The position numbers and the translations under genes were made by a program. Below are positions 12,281 to 24,084 of a stretch of 64,000 nt of DNA, one piece after another. The stretch is taken from positions 1 through 64,000 of the forward strand of contig QANZ01029362.1 in the NCBI GenBank assembly GCA_003254925.1, in the 5' to 3' direction. The first letter of the stretch is position 1. Each line of letters opens with the position of its first letter. This DNA comes from Chamaecrista fasciculata. Its lineage: Eukaryota > Streptophyta > Magnoliopsida > Fabales > Fabaceae. The notes under the pieces were generated by a model. It was not told the DNA's origin. It saw only the letters and a list, made by a program, of their open reading frames with translations, and did no database searches.

Positions 12281-13618
12281 TATAGAATATGGAAGTTAAG
12301 TGTAAGAGTCACTTGGTGACTTTATATGTGAAGAGAATTCTAATAGGATGAATGTGTTTGTTATCAAATTTAGGAACTCTGCAATTACCTCAAGTTTGGA
12401 GGTAGTAATTTAAATAGTGGATTTTAGGTCATGTGCATGACCTTCAGATGAGTATCCTCTCTATTCTAGAACTTGTTTTATCATGCCTATGTGAAATATT
12501 TGGTGCATATTGTTTTTGGCAAGGTAAAGTTTTTACGAAAATATGTTTGAAAAGCTTATTCGAGACTTAAGTTGATGATATCATGTTTTTGACAAATATT
12601 TTGATAAAAATGAGATTTGATGTTGTTTGAAAGATGGTTTTTGGCTGGTGGGTGAGTCGTTGGGACTTTTGGGTACGTACCAACCAGGCTTTCGGTCCCG
12701 GAATCACCCATCCGTTGGCCAGGATGTGAGGTGGGCATGGTTCTAGGCTTTCGGGGACGTGCCACGAGTCGCCTCTGACCCTAGAGGTGGGGAGTTACTC
12801 GTTCTCGCGGGATAGGCCTTTTGCAGGACCTTCGATCTCACTCACCAGTAACGGGAGCGCCACCCATGGGTTTTACGATAAAATGTATTTCAGATTTGCC
12901 AAATGATTTTGAATGATTACAGAGATTCAGATTATATGACATTTTCATTGAATGTGCAAGTATGTGATTTTTATGATCATTCGAACTGTGACCTGTATTA
13001 TGGGATTTGACTATACGATGACTGATTACAAAAAGTGATGATTGAGATATGGATGTATTATGTGCATGCATTGTTATTTTGAACTAGTGGAGATACCTTG
13101 CCCTCCACGACTAGAATAAGTTGGATTACTCACTGAGTCTCTTGACTCACTCCGTTGTTTACCATTTTCAGTTTTAGGTTTACAGGAACTATCTTTTAGT
13201 GTTGTCTAGATTGAGCAGCCTGGTGGAGTCCCACATATTGTTCGTGTGGGTATATTGGTTATTCCATCTGACTTTGATTCACTTGTATTTGGCATTTGAC
13301 TCTAGTTGTGCTCTGTTAGATTTACAGTCAGGGTCGTACTGTATTTAATTATGAGCTGGATCTTCATGAGAGAAGAGTTCTATTTGAATTTCATTGTTGA
13401 AATAGTTATTGAATACTTTATGGAACCATTTATTTATAAGAGAAATTCTACCAAAAGTTTCCACACAAGACAGTACCTTGAAAAATGAATTGTAGTCATT
13501 AATAGATGTATGTATCATGTTACATTTGGTTATATATATGAGAATGTCAGGCTTACGGGCCATGAGGCTTCTTCTTATGGTTCGTGCCGGTCACGGATTC
13601 CATTAGGGGGTCGTGACA
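12281..13618 (+). mobile_element. Gypsy-like LTR relic, right part
   Basis: This continues the 7560-8609 sequence after the Copia insertion. It has a run widely seen in plant Gypsy LTRs (ttactcactgagtct near 13128) and ends in gggggtcgtgaca at 13618, a typical LTR terminus. No coding domain is present; short frames at 12556-13563 are chance ORFs. Confidence 0.4.
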
Positions 13619-14137
13619 ATTTTTTCCCATCTAAAATAACTTTGTTACACCTAATTAATTTCCCTTAATTAATTCTTTATCTACAAACCCTTGTCACTTT
13701 TCATCTTTTTCATTCTACAACTCTCTGCCACCTTGAATTGCAGAAAAAATTTATCAGATTTGTCACTTTTTATCTCTTCTTGCTGATATATATAATATTG
13801 CTTTTGTATACTTATATATATATATAGTATTTCTTTATGATATAGTATTTTTCTCCTGAATTGTTTTGAACAATTTCTAATTTTAATAAACTATTAGTTG
13901 AGAATAAAAAGTCAAGGGCATATTTGTAAAAGTATTAAAAATTCCCAAGAATATCAAAGTTGAGCCAAACACAAAATTGTAACATTCCTGGAAATATTGC
14001 AAAATAATCCTAGGATTATTTTAACTCATCCAAACAGACATTTTTATAATCCTGGGAATCTTATTCCTGGGAATCACATTACCAGGAATATGATTCTCGG
14101 GAATGAAAAAATAATCCGTGTACCAAACACCCCCTAA

Positions 14138-15689
14138 AATCTTTGTGTGTCAGTTATGTAAAGATCAAAATAATTTAAAGTTGCAATTTTATAAAATATT
14201 ATAAATAACTTTAGATCATAAATTTAAAAATATTTAATTTTATAATTAATGATGAAACATGTATAAACTGATAGAGGATTATATGTCCGTAATCTTTGGA
14301 GGGATCGGACTGATTTTATTTTAATTGATTTTTAAATTTTGAAATTTAAATTTAGATAATGGTAGTGAGTTTTGTGGGTACAGTAGGATTAAGGAGTTTA
14401 TTTTTTATTATATATATTTATATGATAGAATGTATTTATTTTTTACCAACTATTAAAAAAGCCTTAACACATAAATAATAGTATGGATTAGTGTTTTATC
14501 CATTCCTGTCTTTGACAAAAAAAACAAAAACTAATAGTATGGATTATAGATTTAAAACCTATTTGAGATTCCTCAAATATTCAAGTACTATAGAAAATGA
14601 TTTGTATATGAATATTCTAGCAAAAAAAATAGCAAATGTATGTTGGAGTATTTTTTTTGCTATATAATAGTTTAAATTTAATTCTTTTCATCAAATATAT
14701 TATTAATAATAATTTTTTGTGTGATATATATGTATATTTGCACCACATGTATATATATTGCAGAAATTATGTGGGGATCAGTTTAGGGTTTCACTTTCAA
14801 AATCTATTATCAACTGAGTTATAATACATATGTTACTCATATATGTAATAAATTATTTATACCAAGCTTTAAAAAAATTAAGGGTGTTGATATGTTCTTA
14901 AAGAACAGAAATCTAAGATATTTCTTTTATTTATATAGTTAAAGATTCAAAGAGAGACAATTAAAAAAAAAACTTCCATTAACTTTTTGTTTATTTATTT
15001 ATTTTTTTATAAGAAAAAAATTTAGGTGAGTTGAGTCATATGGTCTACCAACAAGACTTTCACATCAACATCAGAAATAGAATTCACAACTTTATGAGTT
15101 ATGAATTAACTTCTTATCAATTGGACCAACCTTTGTTGGCTATGTTTTTCTAAATTAAAACATTTTTAAAAGATCCTCAAATTCAAATAAAAATATGCGA
15201 GGTTGATATTTATTTGATTGGCAAAAGGCAAATTGGGACCCAAAACTTATGGGACATGTTTTAGTTATACCCCTAAACTCTTTTTATTATTAATTATATC
15301 TCTAAAGTTTCATATTTTTCTAATTGTACCCTAGTATATAACTGTTTAAATCGAAGATAGAAGAAATGCTAACGTCATATTGATATCAATATTTTTGTGG
15401 ATATAATTGACAAAATGTAAAAATTGAGGTACAACTTAGACAAAAATGAAAATGTGGGATAAAATTGACACTAAAATAAAAAAAAAAAACACTCATTGCA
15501 TTATAATTTCTATTAATGATTTAGACGGTGTTATGCTTTAATGTATACAATAAATAAATTTAAGAGTATAACTAAAACTTATTCCATAATTGGAGGACAA
15601 TCATAACACTTTGGCTTTATTTGTTTCAGTGAATATGGACCGTAGAGACTAGAGAGGAAGGAGAAATTTAAGTCTTTGAATTGTCTAAG
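14138..15689. other. non-coding AT-rich region
   Basis: No gene was recognised. It contains sequence related to 6300-6560 (at about 14860-14990) and ends at the target site of the Mutator-like element at 15690. The short frame at 14636-14824 has no recognisable content. Confidence 0.4.
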
Positions 15690-16695
15690 GCAAAAAAAAA
15701 AAAAAATCAAAGTACACTTTTGATCTTATAACTTTTGTTCAATTCTCAATTTGGTCTTATAGTTTTTTTGTTGCACTTTTGTTTCAATATTTTTGCAAAA
15801 TGTTATAGATTTGGTTTCATATATTTTGGTTACGTTATAGAATTGATCTCATCTTTATAAAAAGTTTCACCGTCAATCCCACATGACCCAAAGATATGAG
15901 ACAAATTCTGCACATGACTCAAAGAAATAAGACTGATGGGTGTCGAATCCACCAAAAATAATTAACCTGATTCTACACACTAAAATAATAAATTATAGTA
16001 AGGGTGAGAACAGGGTCGATCCACAGAGACTAGCATTGTCTAAAGTTTATCAACCAAATCTAAAGAAAACAGAAAACAAAATATAAATTGTGATATAAAA
16101 TAATAAGTAAATAAAACAACGATAAAAGTTACCGATAGGATGAGGGCTTGGCTAAGGTTAATCTTCATGGAGTCTCACACTTGATCATCGATTCCAAAAT
16201 ATTAATTCATCAATCATAAAATAGGTTAACGAAATCACACGGTGAAATCACTCTTTCTTAAAAGTTGATTAAAGGATAACATACCCAATTTAACCACTTA
16301 TTAACTAGACGAATCCGACACAATCGACAATTCAATCTAAGGTAACAGAACTAAGACCCGAAAGATATTAACCCTAAACAATTAATTTACAAAATTACTT
16401 GTTCAGATTTTCTTCTCCCTAACATGGTACAACCATCTTAGTTACTACTTAGTGATGAACTTACTAATTACAAATCAATAAGAACATCTAGCGTTATGTT
16501 TACAAATCAATTAGACAACCGAGCTCTTAGTTGAATGTTCAACTTGAAAACAATNACCAAAAGTGCAATACAGGACCAAATTTGCAACCTAAACAAAAGA
16601 TACGAGACCAACAGTATAACATAAAAAATTATGAGACCAAATTGAGATCTGATAAAAAATTATGGGACCGAAAGCATACTTCGGCCAAAAAAAAT
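15690..16695. mobile_element. Mutator-like element with inserted LTR fragment
   Basis: The ends are inverted and related: the left reads aaagtacacttttgatc, the right, reverse-complemented, gaagtatgctttcggtcc, and both continue with caatttggtc(tt/ct)ata words. The element is bracketed by an 18-bp near-perfect duplication gtctttgaattgtctaag (15672-15689; 17 of 18 at 16696-16713), longer than the 9-11 bp expected of Mutator insertions. The interior from about 15937 to 16554 looks like a retrotransposon LTR fragment (gggtcgatccacagagact) ending at an N (16555). Confidence 0.5.
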
Positions 16696-16696
16696 G

Positions 16697-17230
16697 TCTT
16701 TAAATTGTCTAAGCGGTGAAATTATATTGGTCTGAATTCAAACAAAATTAGCAAAAATCATATAGAATATGAATAGGTCGAAAAAAAACAAGAAAATAAT
16801 AAAGAATCAATCGCAAGTGATTCAAACAAATAAAAAAATGAAAAAAAAAAATTTCTTTCACACTTTTAGTTGCCTAGTTGGGTTTCAGAATTTTACTATC
16901 ATTTTTTAAAAATAAATTATATTGTTCACTATATATATATATATGATATATGATATATGATATATATGATATGGATATATTATATATATTCTCCAAATTT
17001 CAGTGAGTGAATTTACGAATTTCAAGATTGTTAGAGAGACCTCGTTAAAAAAAATTCACACCTATATAGAAACTTGGACTATAATTAGCATATGCCTAAT
17101 TCTTCTAGGAGAGAAGAAACAATCAATATATTCAATGTGCAAATAATCAACGAATTTAGTTAAATTCTTCAACCATATTTTAATAACTTTGTTGCCTCAA
17201 TGGCACGCAAAGATTTTTTTTAAAAAAAAT
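16697..17230 (+). repeat. direct duplication, copy 1
   Basis: This aligns with 19233-19720 in the same orientation. Shared blocks include aattgtctaag/aattgtctgaa, ctttcacacttttagttg, aattcacacctatata, gactataattag and ttcttcaaccatattttaat. No coding content is evident. The match also extends left of the Mutator-like insertion (about 15600-15680 versus 19165-19232), so the duplication predates that insertion. Confidence 0.6.
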
Positions 17231-17653
17231 TTATGAAAAATTATGAAATGATAAAAGTAAATTATGAAAAATTTGTTTAATTTATATTAATAATACTTTC
17301 CTAGCTTTGACCCTGCTTAGTAATTAAACTTATTAACTCCTTCAATTATTAGATGTCTAGTTGCAATAAACTGTGACTTCTAACAATATCCAGGAATTAA
17401 TTTTAATGCCATAAGTTCAAGTTTGCTTATAGGTTATGTAAGGCTAGTATATATATTAGATGGAGGTGGCAAAATCAACTCAGCCCATTTTTTTTTTTTT
17501 TGAACATAAATAATACAATATCTTAAGATAGGTTAGCTAAAAAATTGACGCGCTAAAATTTGAGTTGAGTTGAATCAACCCATAAATTTTAACTAAAAGT
17601 GTATGTTTTAATGGTGAGGAAGATGAACTTCACAAAAGTTTACAAAAATTATA

Positions 17654-18084
17654 GGTTAAAGTGCACTTTTGGTCCCATAATTTTGGAAAAGGTTTCAATT
17701 TGGTCCCATAACTTTTTTGTTGTAATTTCGGTCCCATAACTTTGGCAAAGGTCCAATTTGGTCCCATAACTTTTTTTGTTGCAATTTCGGTCCTATATAT
17801 AACTTTTAAAAACGTCTCACTGTTGGTCCCAAATTCATTTTCACCAGTCCCATAACTTCACCCATATTTGCCACGTCATCATCCAACTCAATATTTCAGA
17901 TCATTTTTAGCGGCAGATAATGGATGGAAATCAGTATTGAGACCAACGGTGAGACGTTTTCAAAAGTTATGGGATCAAAATTGGAACAAAAAAAGTTATG
18001 GGACCAAACTGAGACCTTTGCCAAAGTTATGAGATCAAATTAAAACTGTTGCCAAAGTTATAAGACCAAAAGTGCACTCTTGCC
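17654..18084. mobile_element. Mutator-type MITE
   Basis: This 431-bp element has long inverted repeats built of repeated ggtcccataactttt words, starting ggttaaagtgcacttttggt and ending with the inverted equivalent. Its flanking 9-mers, aaaattata (17645-17653) and aaaattaaa (18085-18093), match at 8 of 9 positions, as expected for Mutator-like insertions. It is non-coding. Confidence 0.75.
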
Positions 18085-19232
18085 AAAATTAAAAAATGCC
18101 CCCATGGATCAGAATGATTGTGCGCCATGGTGCATCTTCGTGGCACACAAATGTGTGCTGCCCATCTCCCCTCTATGCTACCACAGTACAACGAACATGC
18201 GCCATGGCTTTCTTCTCTTATGCGTTGTGGTGCATAAATTAAACTTTTTTCTATTTTGATGTTTTCTTGCACCCGTTAATATTTTTGGGTTTCTAGACCT
18301 TCTCTTCAACATCTATAATCATTCATTTAGGTTCTAAAACATGAAAAAGAATGATTAGGGTTGTTAAACCCAAGAAATTCAAAACTAATAAACTAAAAAT
18401 CGAAAAGACAAGAAAAACATCTAAAAAGATACACCAGTTTTAAGATATTCATTCTTGAATATTATAAAAATTGTCTAAATTGGTCATCGAGAAGGTATAA
18501 ATAACTCAAATTTAAATAGTTATTAATTCCTTAAAATTTGAATTTCTAGTAAAAAATTATTAATAAATGATGTTTTATAGAAAATGTTGTAAAAGAAACA
18601 GATTTGATAGATACGTAAAGGTCGAATGCTCAAATTGATCCAAAATGAATGCCCCTAAGTTCATTTTGATCTTCTATATTTAGAAAATTTCATATTGGTT
18701 ATAAATGTTTTTATTTAGTTTCATTTTGGTCCCGAACTAATGAATGTGGTCATATTTCACTTAATTCAAGTTTGAATGTGAGGAGTCTAGAGCTATGTTT
18801 TTCTTTAGACGAGTTTTTCTCTACATAATTGGGTCATTAACAAACCAAGTCATTATAAAAAGAAGTCAACAAATTAGGTCAAATTGAGTCCCGAAAGTGG
18901 GTTACTCATTTCACGCCCAAATAAGCAAAGTTGATTATATCTTTTGTTTAAACTCTGAATGCCACGAGTTTCAAAACTACAAGTTACTGTTAACGAGTCA
19001 TTTTCCTATCCAGTTGAGATCATCAACAAATAAAGTTAAATCAGACTCGAAAGTAAGTTTATCACAAATTGAATACCCTACCTGTATGTTCATTTCAAAT
19101 AAATATAAGATAATTGGGAGTACAATATTTATCTGATATCTGATAAATTTTTAATCAAGGTTAATATTTTTTAATTTGTTCCATCTGGACCGAATTAGAT
19201 ATGGTGGAGATTAGAGAGGATTGAGCAATTAA
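18085..19232. other. non-coding region
   Basis: No gene was recognised. The frame at 18027-18272 (minus) overlaps the MITE end and has no family features. The stretch around 19100-19160 resembles 6060-6115 (ttgggagtacaatat...gataaatttttat), another trace of a dispersed local repeat. Confidence 0.4.
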
Positions 19233-19720
19233 TCTTTTTGAATTGTCTGAACGGTAAGTTAACTAATAAGAGTAGGCCAAAAGAAATTAAAGAATCAATA
19301 GAATCATTCAAGCAAATAAAAAAAAAATGAAGCATTTTTTTTCTTTCACACTTTTAGTTGGGTTTCAGAGTTTTACTATTACTTTTTGAAAAAAAAAAAT
19401 ATATTATTTACTGTATATATTTGAATATATTCTCCGCTTTAATTTTCAGTGAGTAAATCTACGAATTTCAAGATTGTTTATTTTTTGGCCAGAGAATTTC
19501 AAGATTGTTAGAGATACCTAGTTAAAAGAAATTCACACCTATATAAAATCTTCCCATTTGGACTATAATTAGTATATGCCTAATTGTTCTAGCTTGGAGA
19601 GAAGAAGCAATCAACATATTAATGTGCAATAATTAACAAATTAAGTTAAATTCTTCAACCATATTTTAATAACTTTAATTTGTTGCCCTCGACGATCAAG
19701 GGCACGCAATGTTTTTTTTA
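19233..19720 (+). repeat. direct duplication, copy 2
   Basis: This is the partner of 16697-17230. It keeps the same order of blocks with small indels, and ends in the same cacgcaa(a/t)g followed by T and A runs at about 19700-19730. Confidence 0.6.
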
Positions 19721-19937
19721 AAAAAAAAAATTATAATAAAATTAGAAATGTTTAAGAAAACAGATATTATTTTTTTATTATATTTTAAAATAACAAAAAT
19801 AAATTATAACAAAGTTTTTTAATAATTATATTAATACTTTTACATATTTTATTTAATTTTGATATATTAATCTATTACTTTATTTATTTCATGTCAACAT
19901 TTATTTAACTACATGATTTTGATATAAGGCTACCAGA

Positions 19938-22327
19938 ATGCCTCAAAGCCACATCTTCTTCCCTCTCCCCCAAGTCAACCAATGGTCAAACATGGGCCCA
20001 CCATCTCCTAGTTCGCCCCTTCGGGCTGTTGGCCCATCCAACCCTGTTTTGACCACAACTTGCTCTCTTGTGCCCTTGTCTACTAATCTTTCTATTGTTG
20101 CGCAACATCAAAACTCTAACACCCCCTAAAGCTTCTGATTTTTTATTTGTTTCGGGTGTCTCTCCGTCTGCAAATATCGCCTCTTTTCTGGTTGCAGGAG
20201 ATACCCCTGATCATATCACATCTCTCAAGGGTATATTACCTCCCTTGGCTTCTTCTGATTCTTCTTTCCAAAAGCTCCCTAGCTTGAGAATTAATATGGA
20301 CGCTATTAAGGAAAGTTTAGCCTTGTCTTCCACTGATCAGAACTCTCTTCACGTTAACTCTCATCTTAAAAGTCTCGATCCCTCCTCTTCTAAGCCTTCA
20401 TATGTCTCCCCTTCTCATCACACACCTAAACATCTGTCCCGCAACCTTTTCCCTTCCAAAGATGATTCGTCCAACCCTTCAGCTCATCCTCAACCGTCGT
20501 CGCAGGCTGCAGAACCAACAGGAAGCTCTTTCCGGGGAAATCATGCTCAGGGAGCGTTTCATAGCCTGCAGGAAAACCCCGATCGTGATCCCGACCACCG
20601 GTCAGTTCGAAGGGAGCTTTGTACAACCTCCTCCCCTTCCCTTAGCGAACTGGCTCCAACACCAATCTCTCACCCAACTCCTAAATCACCCATCTGCCAG
20701 GCTCATGTATCCGATTCACATCTGGGAAAATCTTATGGCTGCAATGACTACCCAAGAGGAGTGGGTTCCTAGTTGGGCTCTTCTGATGTCGGAAGCTCAA
20801 CAGAGAGCCATCACTTTGAAGGAAATAGAATACTACATGCGGGCACTGAAGGAGAATGGTCTCCTTCTGGTTTTTCCCCCGACGGCGATGGCGGATCGCA
20901 CTCCGGTGGACCCAGATCCTCCCCTCTTCATAATTTTCTACAGCAGATCCTGTATCGCACCCTGAGCTCGGATCCAGTTTATGGCATACTCAGCGGACAT
21001 ACCTTGCACGGTATATCCCTGATGGGAGCAACGGACCTTCGAAAAATAGACGTCTCCGTCAGCTCCTGTCTGCAGCTCGCCACAGGTTTTCTGATTTACC
21101 AAATGGTTCTCAATCCTCTCCCAAGTGAGGAGTGTGAGGAGACTTCTCCTCTAGACGTGGCTTCTAGCTCGGTCTCTGATGCTGAAACTGACCTTGTAGG
21201 TCATAATCTCTATCCATCTTGTTATTACATGGATTATTTTAATATTCTCGCCTGGAATGTGCATGGAGCTGCCAGTAGCAATTTTCGTAGGGTGTTTGCA
21301 GACTTGGTTTGCAGACATAAACCCAATCTTGTGCTTCTTACCGAGACTCGTATTGCTGGTGATAGAGCGGAACAGATCATTGGAAACCTGGGGTATCAAG
21401 CTTGGTTCAAGGTGGACCCTATGGGTTATGCTGGTGGTCTTTGGCTGCTTTGGGACGATACTCAGATTAAACTGATGGTTCATGGGAATACCTTTCAGGA
21501 AATACATGCCACGACTGAGGTACGCGGATGTCCCCTCATCTTTCTCTCTTTCATTTATGCAAGTCCGGATCGTGCTAGAAGAAAAATCCTGTGGAATAAT
21601 TTATCTGATTATGCTTCTATCATTCATGCCCCTTGGTTGGTTTGTGGTGATTTCAATGACGTTTTATCGCTTGATGAAACATGGGGGATTCGTAATGCAT
21701 CTCTGTCTAGAATTAGAGACTTTCAAAACTGTTTGACCTCATGTCAGCTTACCGATTTGGGTTATTCGGGTCCTAAGTTTACTTGGTGCAATAAGCGTCC
21801 TGATGGTCAGGTGGTTCTCCAAAGGCTGGATAGATTTCTAGGTAATATGGAGTGGATTCATCTTTTTCAGGAGGCTATAAACTCTCACCTTCCTAGAATA
21901 AAATCTGATCATAACCCTATTTTGCTTGTCTCTAAACCTTCGACTCGGAGCTTCCTTCCTAGACCGTTCAGGTGTGAACGTATATGGTTAGATCAACCAC
22001 AGTTTCAAGAGCTGCCAAAGTCTATTTGGACTTCTTATCCTCAAGAATCTATTTTTTCCAAATTAGAGTTTCTCAAAGCTGAGGCTATTGCTTGGAATAA
22101 AAATTCCTTTGGCAATATTTTTCAATGCAAAAATAGGGTCCTTGCTCGTATTAAGGGTATTCACAACGCCCTTGCTGAAGGACATAACCCTTTTCTCCTC
22201 AATTTACTTAACTCGGTCTGGAGTTTTCCAACCTTCTTGCTTTAGAAGAAATTTTTTGGAAATCGAAATCTAGAAATGATTGGCTCAAACTCGGAGACTC
22301 CAATACCTCTTTTTTCCATGCTTCAGT
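19938..22327 (+). mobile_element. L1-type LINE, 5' part (ORF1 remnant and endonuclease)
   Basis: This is the left half of a plant L1-type non-LTR retrotransposon, continued at 28624-31528 after an Athila-like insertion. The ORF1 zone (about 19938-21200) is open only in shifting frames and is Ser/Pro-rich, without an intact nucleocapsid motif, so ORF1 is broken. The 5' end is not sharply defined and no target duplication was found. Confidence 0.8.
21229..22327 (+). pseudogene. LINE ORF2 endonuclease domain (frameshifted)
   Basis: The frame opens at an ATG at 21229 with MDYFNILAWNVHGA, the start of an apurinic-type (EEP) endonuclease that nicks target DNA for reverse transcription. Catalytic landmarks follow in order: LLTETR (metal-binding Glu), VCGDFNDVL, FTWCNKRPDG with RLDRFLGN, and SDHNPIL. 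The frame ends at 22245, but the family continues in another frame ([13 protein letters not shown]), so a frameshift near 22220 broke the gene. The coding sequence is then cut by the Athila-like insertion and resumes at 28624. Confidence 0.85.
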
Positions 22328-22330
22328 TCA

Positions 22331-24084
22331 CCCCCAAACTTGAACTTTTGCTCGTCCCTGAGCAAAGCTCCAAACAAAGAACAAAAACATAAATAAACAA
22401 AAATAAACGGAGAAAGAAGAAACACAACACAAGAACACCCATGGTGGCAGCCCAAGCAACATCAGATCGAATACAAGACTGTTTATCAGCACATTCCGTT
22501 ACCTTTCTAACAACAGTCAGACAAATTAAGCATAAGGTAATTTCAAAGCAAATTCCAAGTGTGTGTGTGATTGGCTTTCTCAACTCCACCTAAGTTCATC
22601 CAAAACTGTCAACACATCAACTTATTTCACTGGCCACTAATTTTATTCACAGAGTAATTAAGTTCTTCATAACAAGACCATAGACCCATAAAGAGAAAAA
22701 CAATTGACTTGCAACTAAGCTCACTTAGATAAAAAAAAATTAAACAAACCCCCAAACTTAGACTTTTTAGTCTCTTCATTATGCTTGTTCCTTTTTTTTC
22801 TTTTTCAGGGGATGATAATAATTCTTCCTTGAAATGTCACTCACCTTTTGACGCGAATGACCACATTTGCGATGCAGGCACCCGGTTACTCAGCAAATCA
22901 CTTATTCAAGGTGCTTTGCACACTCATGCCCTTAGTCACCGTTTGACGCAAGAATAAACATGGGGCTCATGAATACACCTGGTTACTAAGCAACCCAAAG
23001 CAGCGGAGTGTTTTATTATCACAAACTTATTTCACTTATTTAAGTATTTTTTTTTATTTTGAAGTTAGTTAGCAAAGCCAAGACTCTCACTCTCTACGGC
23101 CTAAAATCTTGTTTTTAAGAAGTCAATTACTCAATAAATAAACTAGTTTTCCAGCACAATAACCTAACATATCAACATTCTTGAATTACACTTAAGAAAA
23201 GCTGATAAGCCAACTGTGCAAAAAGTTTTGAAATAAGACTTGAAATAAACCTTATTTTTAATTTCTAACCATCACTATTAAATAAAGTTCAGTGCAAAAA
23301 TAAACAGCCAGCATTACGAAAAATCATCATTAATACCTAAGCTGCACACCACACAAACAACACAAAAGACAAGAAAACAAAAACCCCCCCAAACTTAAGC
23401 TGAATATTGTCCTCAATGTTCGACATATTTCCAAAATCAACAGAAGGGGCGGGGAAAAGCAAAGAAAACAGGGCGGGGCACATGTGAATAACAGGTCACA
23501 TCACAAAGACTTTACATCCAACATCATTATATTCCAAATGAAGAAACATCAAGTGAGAAGCTAGACACATACAAACTCTTAAGCAGATAATCCTAAAAAC
23601 AGAGATACAATCAGAATATATACACAGCACAGCAAGTCTGAACCAGCCAGTCAAGCAATAAATAATGGAATACAGACTGAAACAGACAAGGAAGAAATAA
23701 GTAAACATCCCTCTAATGTGTCTCTGGTGGTGGAGGGGAATCACGTTGTTCCATGCTAGCCTTTATTGAGCTGGCCAGTTGCTAAATTTGACTCTGTAAG
23801 TCCTGATGGCCTTCATGTAAGAACCAAAGGCAAGCCATAATTTCTTCATGCCGTGCAAAACTGAGTAAAGCAAACTGAGCTACTCGTCATGTGCTTCAGC
23901 TTCTAACATGTTAGAAAGCAAGGGAAACCTGCTAAAACACAAACAGACAAACTAAAATTACTCAAAAATACTAAAAACAACAAAAAGAAAATAACAAAAG
24001 AGAAAGGTATAGAGAGAAGAAGGCTCTAAACGCCCTCCGAGAGATGCTCGTTTATAGTCCTGAGCTTGACTCTTCATGCCCAAC
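22331..24084 (-). other. Athila 3' non-coding region with four polypurine-like tracts
   Basis: No pol or envelope-like ORF is present. The motif AAGTTTGGGGG (minus strand) occurs at about 24161-24171, 23386-23396, 22749-22759 and 22331-22341, the last adjoining the LINE junction and presumably the real polypurine tract. The others may be leftovers of earlier tandem 3' ends or internal tracts. The frame at 23496-23744 is not recognisable. Confidence 0.6.

Larger units (their letters stand above)
7276..14134. mobile_element. PIF/Harbinger-like element with nested insertions
   Basis: The left end GGAGGCGTTTGGTACACG and the reverse complement of the right end, GGGGGTGTTTGGTACACG, match at 16 of 18 positions. 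Both ends are followed inward by related aataatccc/ggattatt words. The flanks carry a 3-bp TAA duplication (7273-7275 and 14135-14137), as expected for PIF/Harbinger. No transposase is visible. The interior is mostly later retrotransposon insertions, so the original was probably a short non-autonomous element. A further right-end-like copy is at about 32704-32720. Confidence 0.6.

Noticed and set aside
18027..18272. Cys/His-containing minus-strand frame
   Set aside because: Part of it is the inverted repeat of a MITE, and the Cys/His pattern does not fit a zinc finger.
20068..20965. Independent genes at 20068-20772 and 20402-20965
   Set aside because: They overlap in different frames, are Ser/Pro-rich, and lie in the ORF1 zone of the LINE; they are best read as decayed ORF1 and not separate genes.
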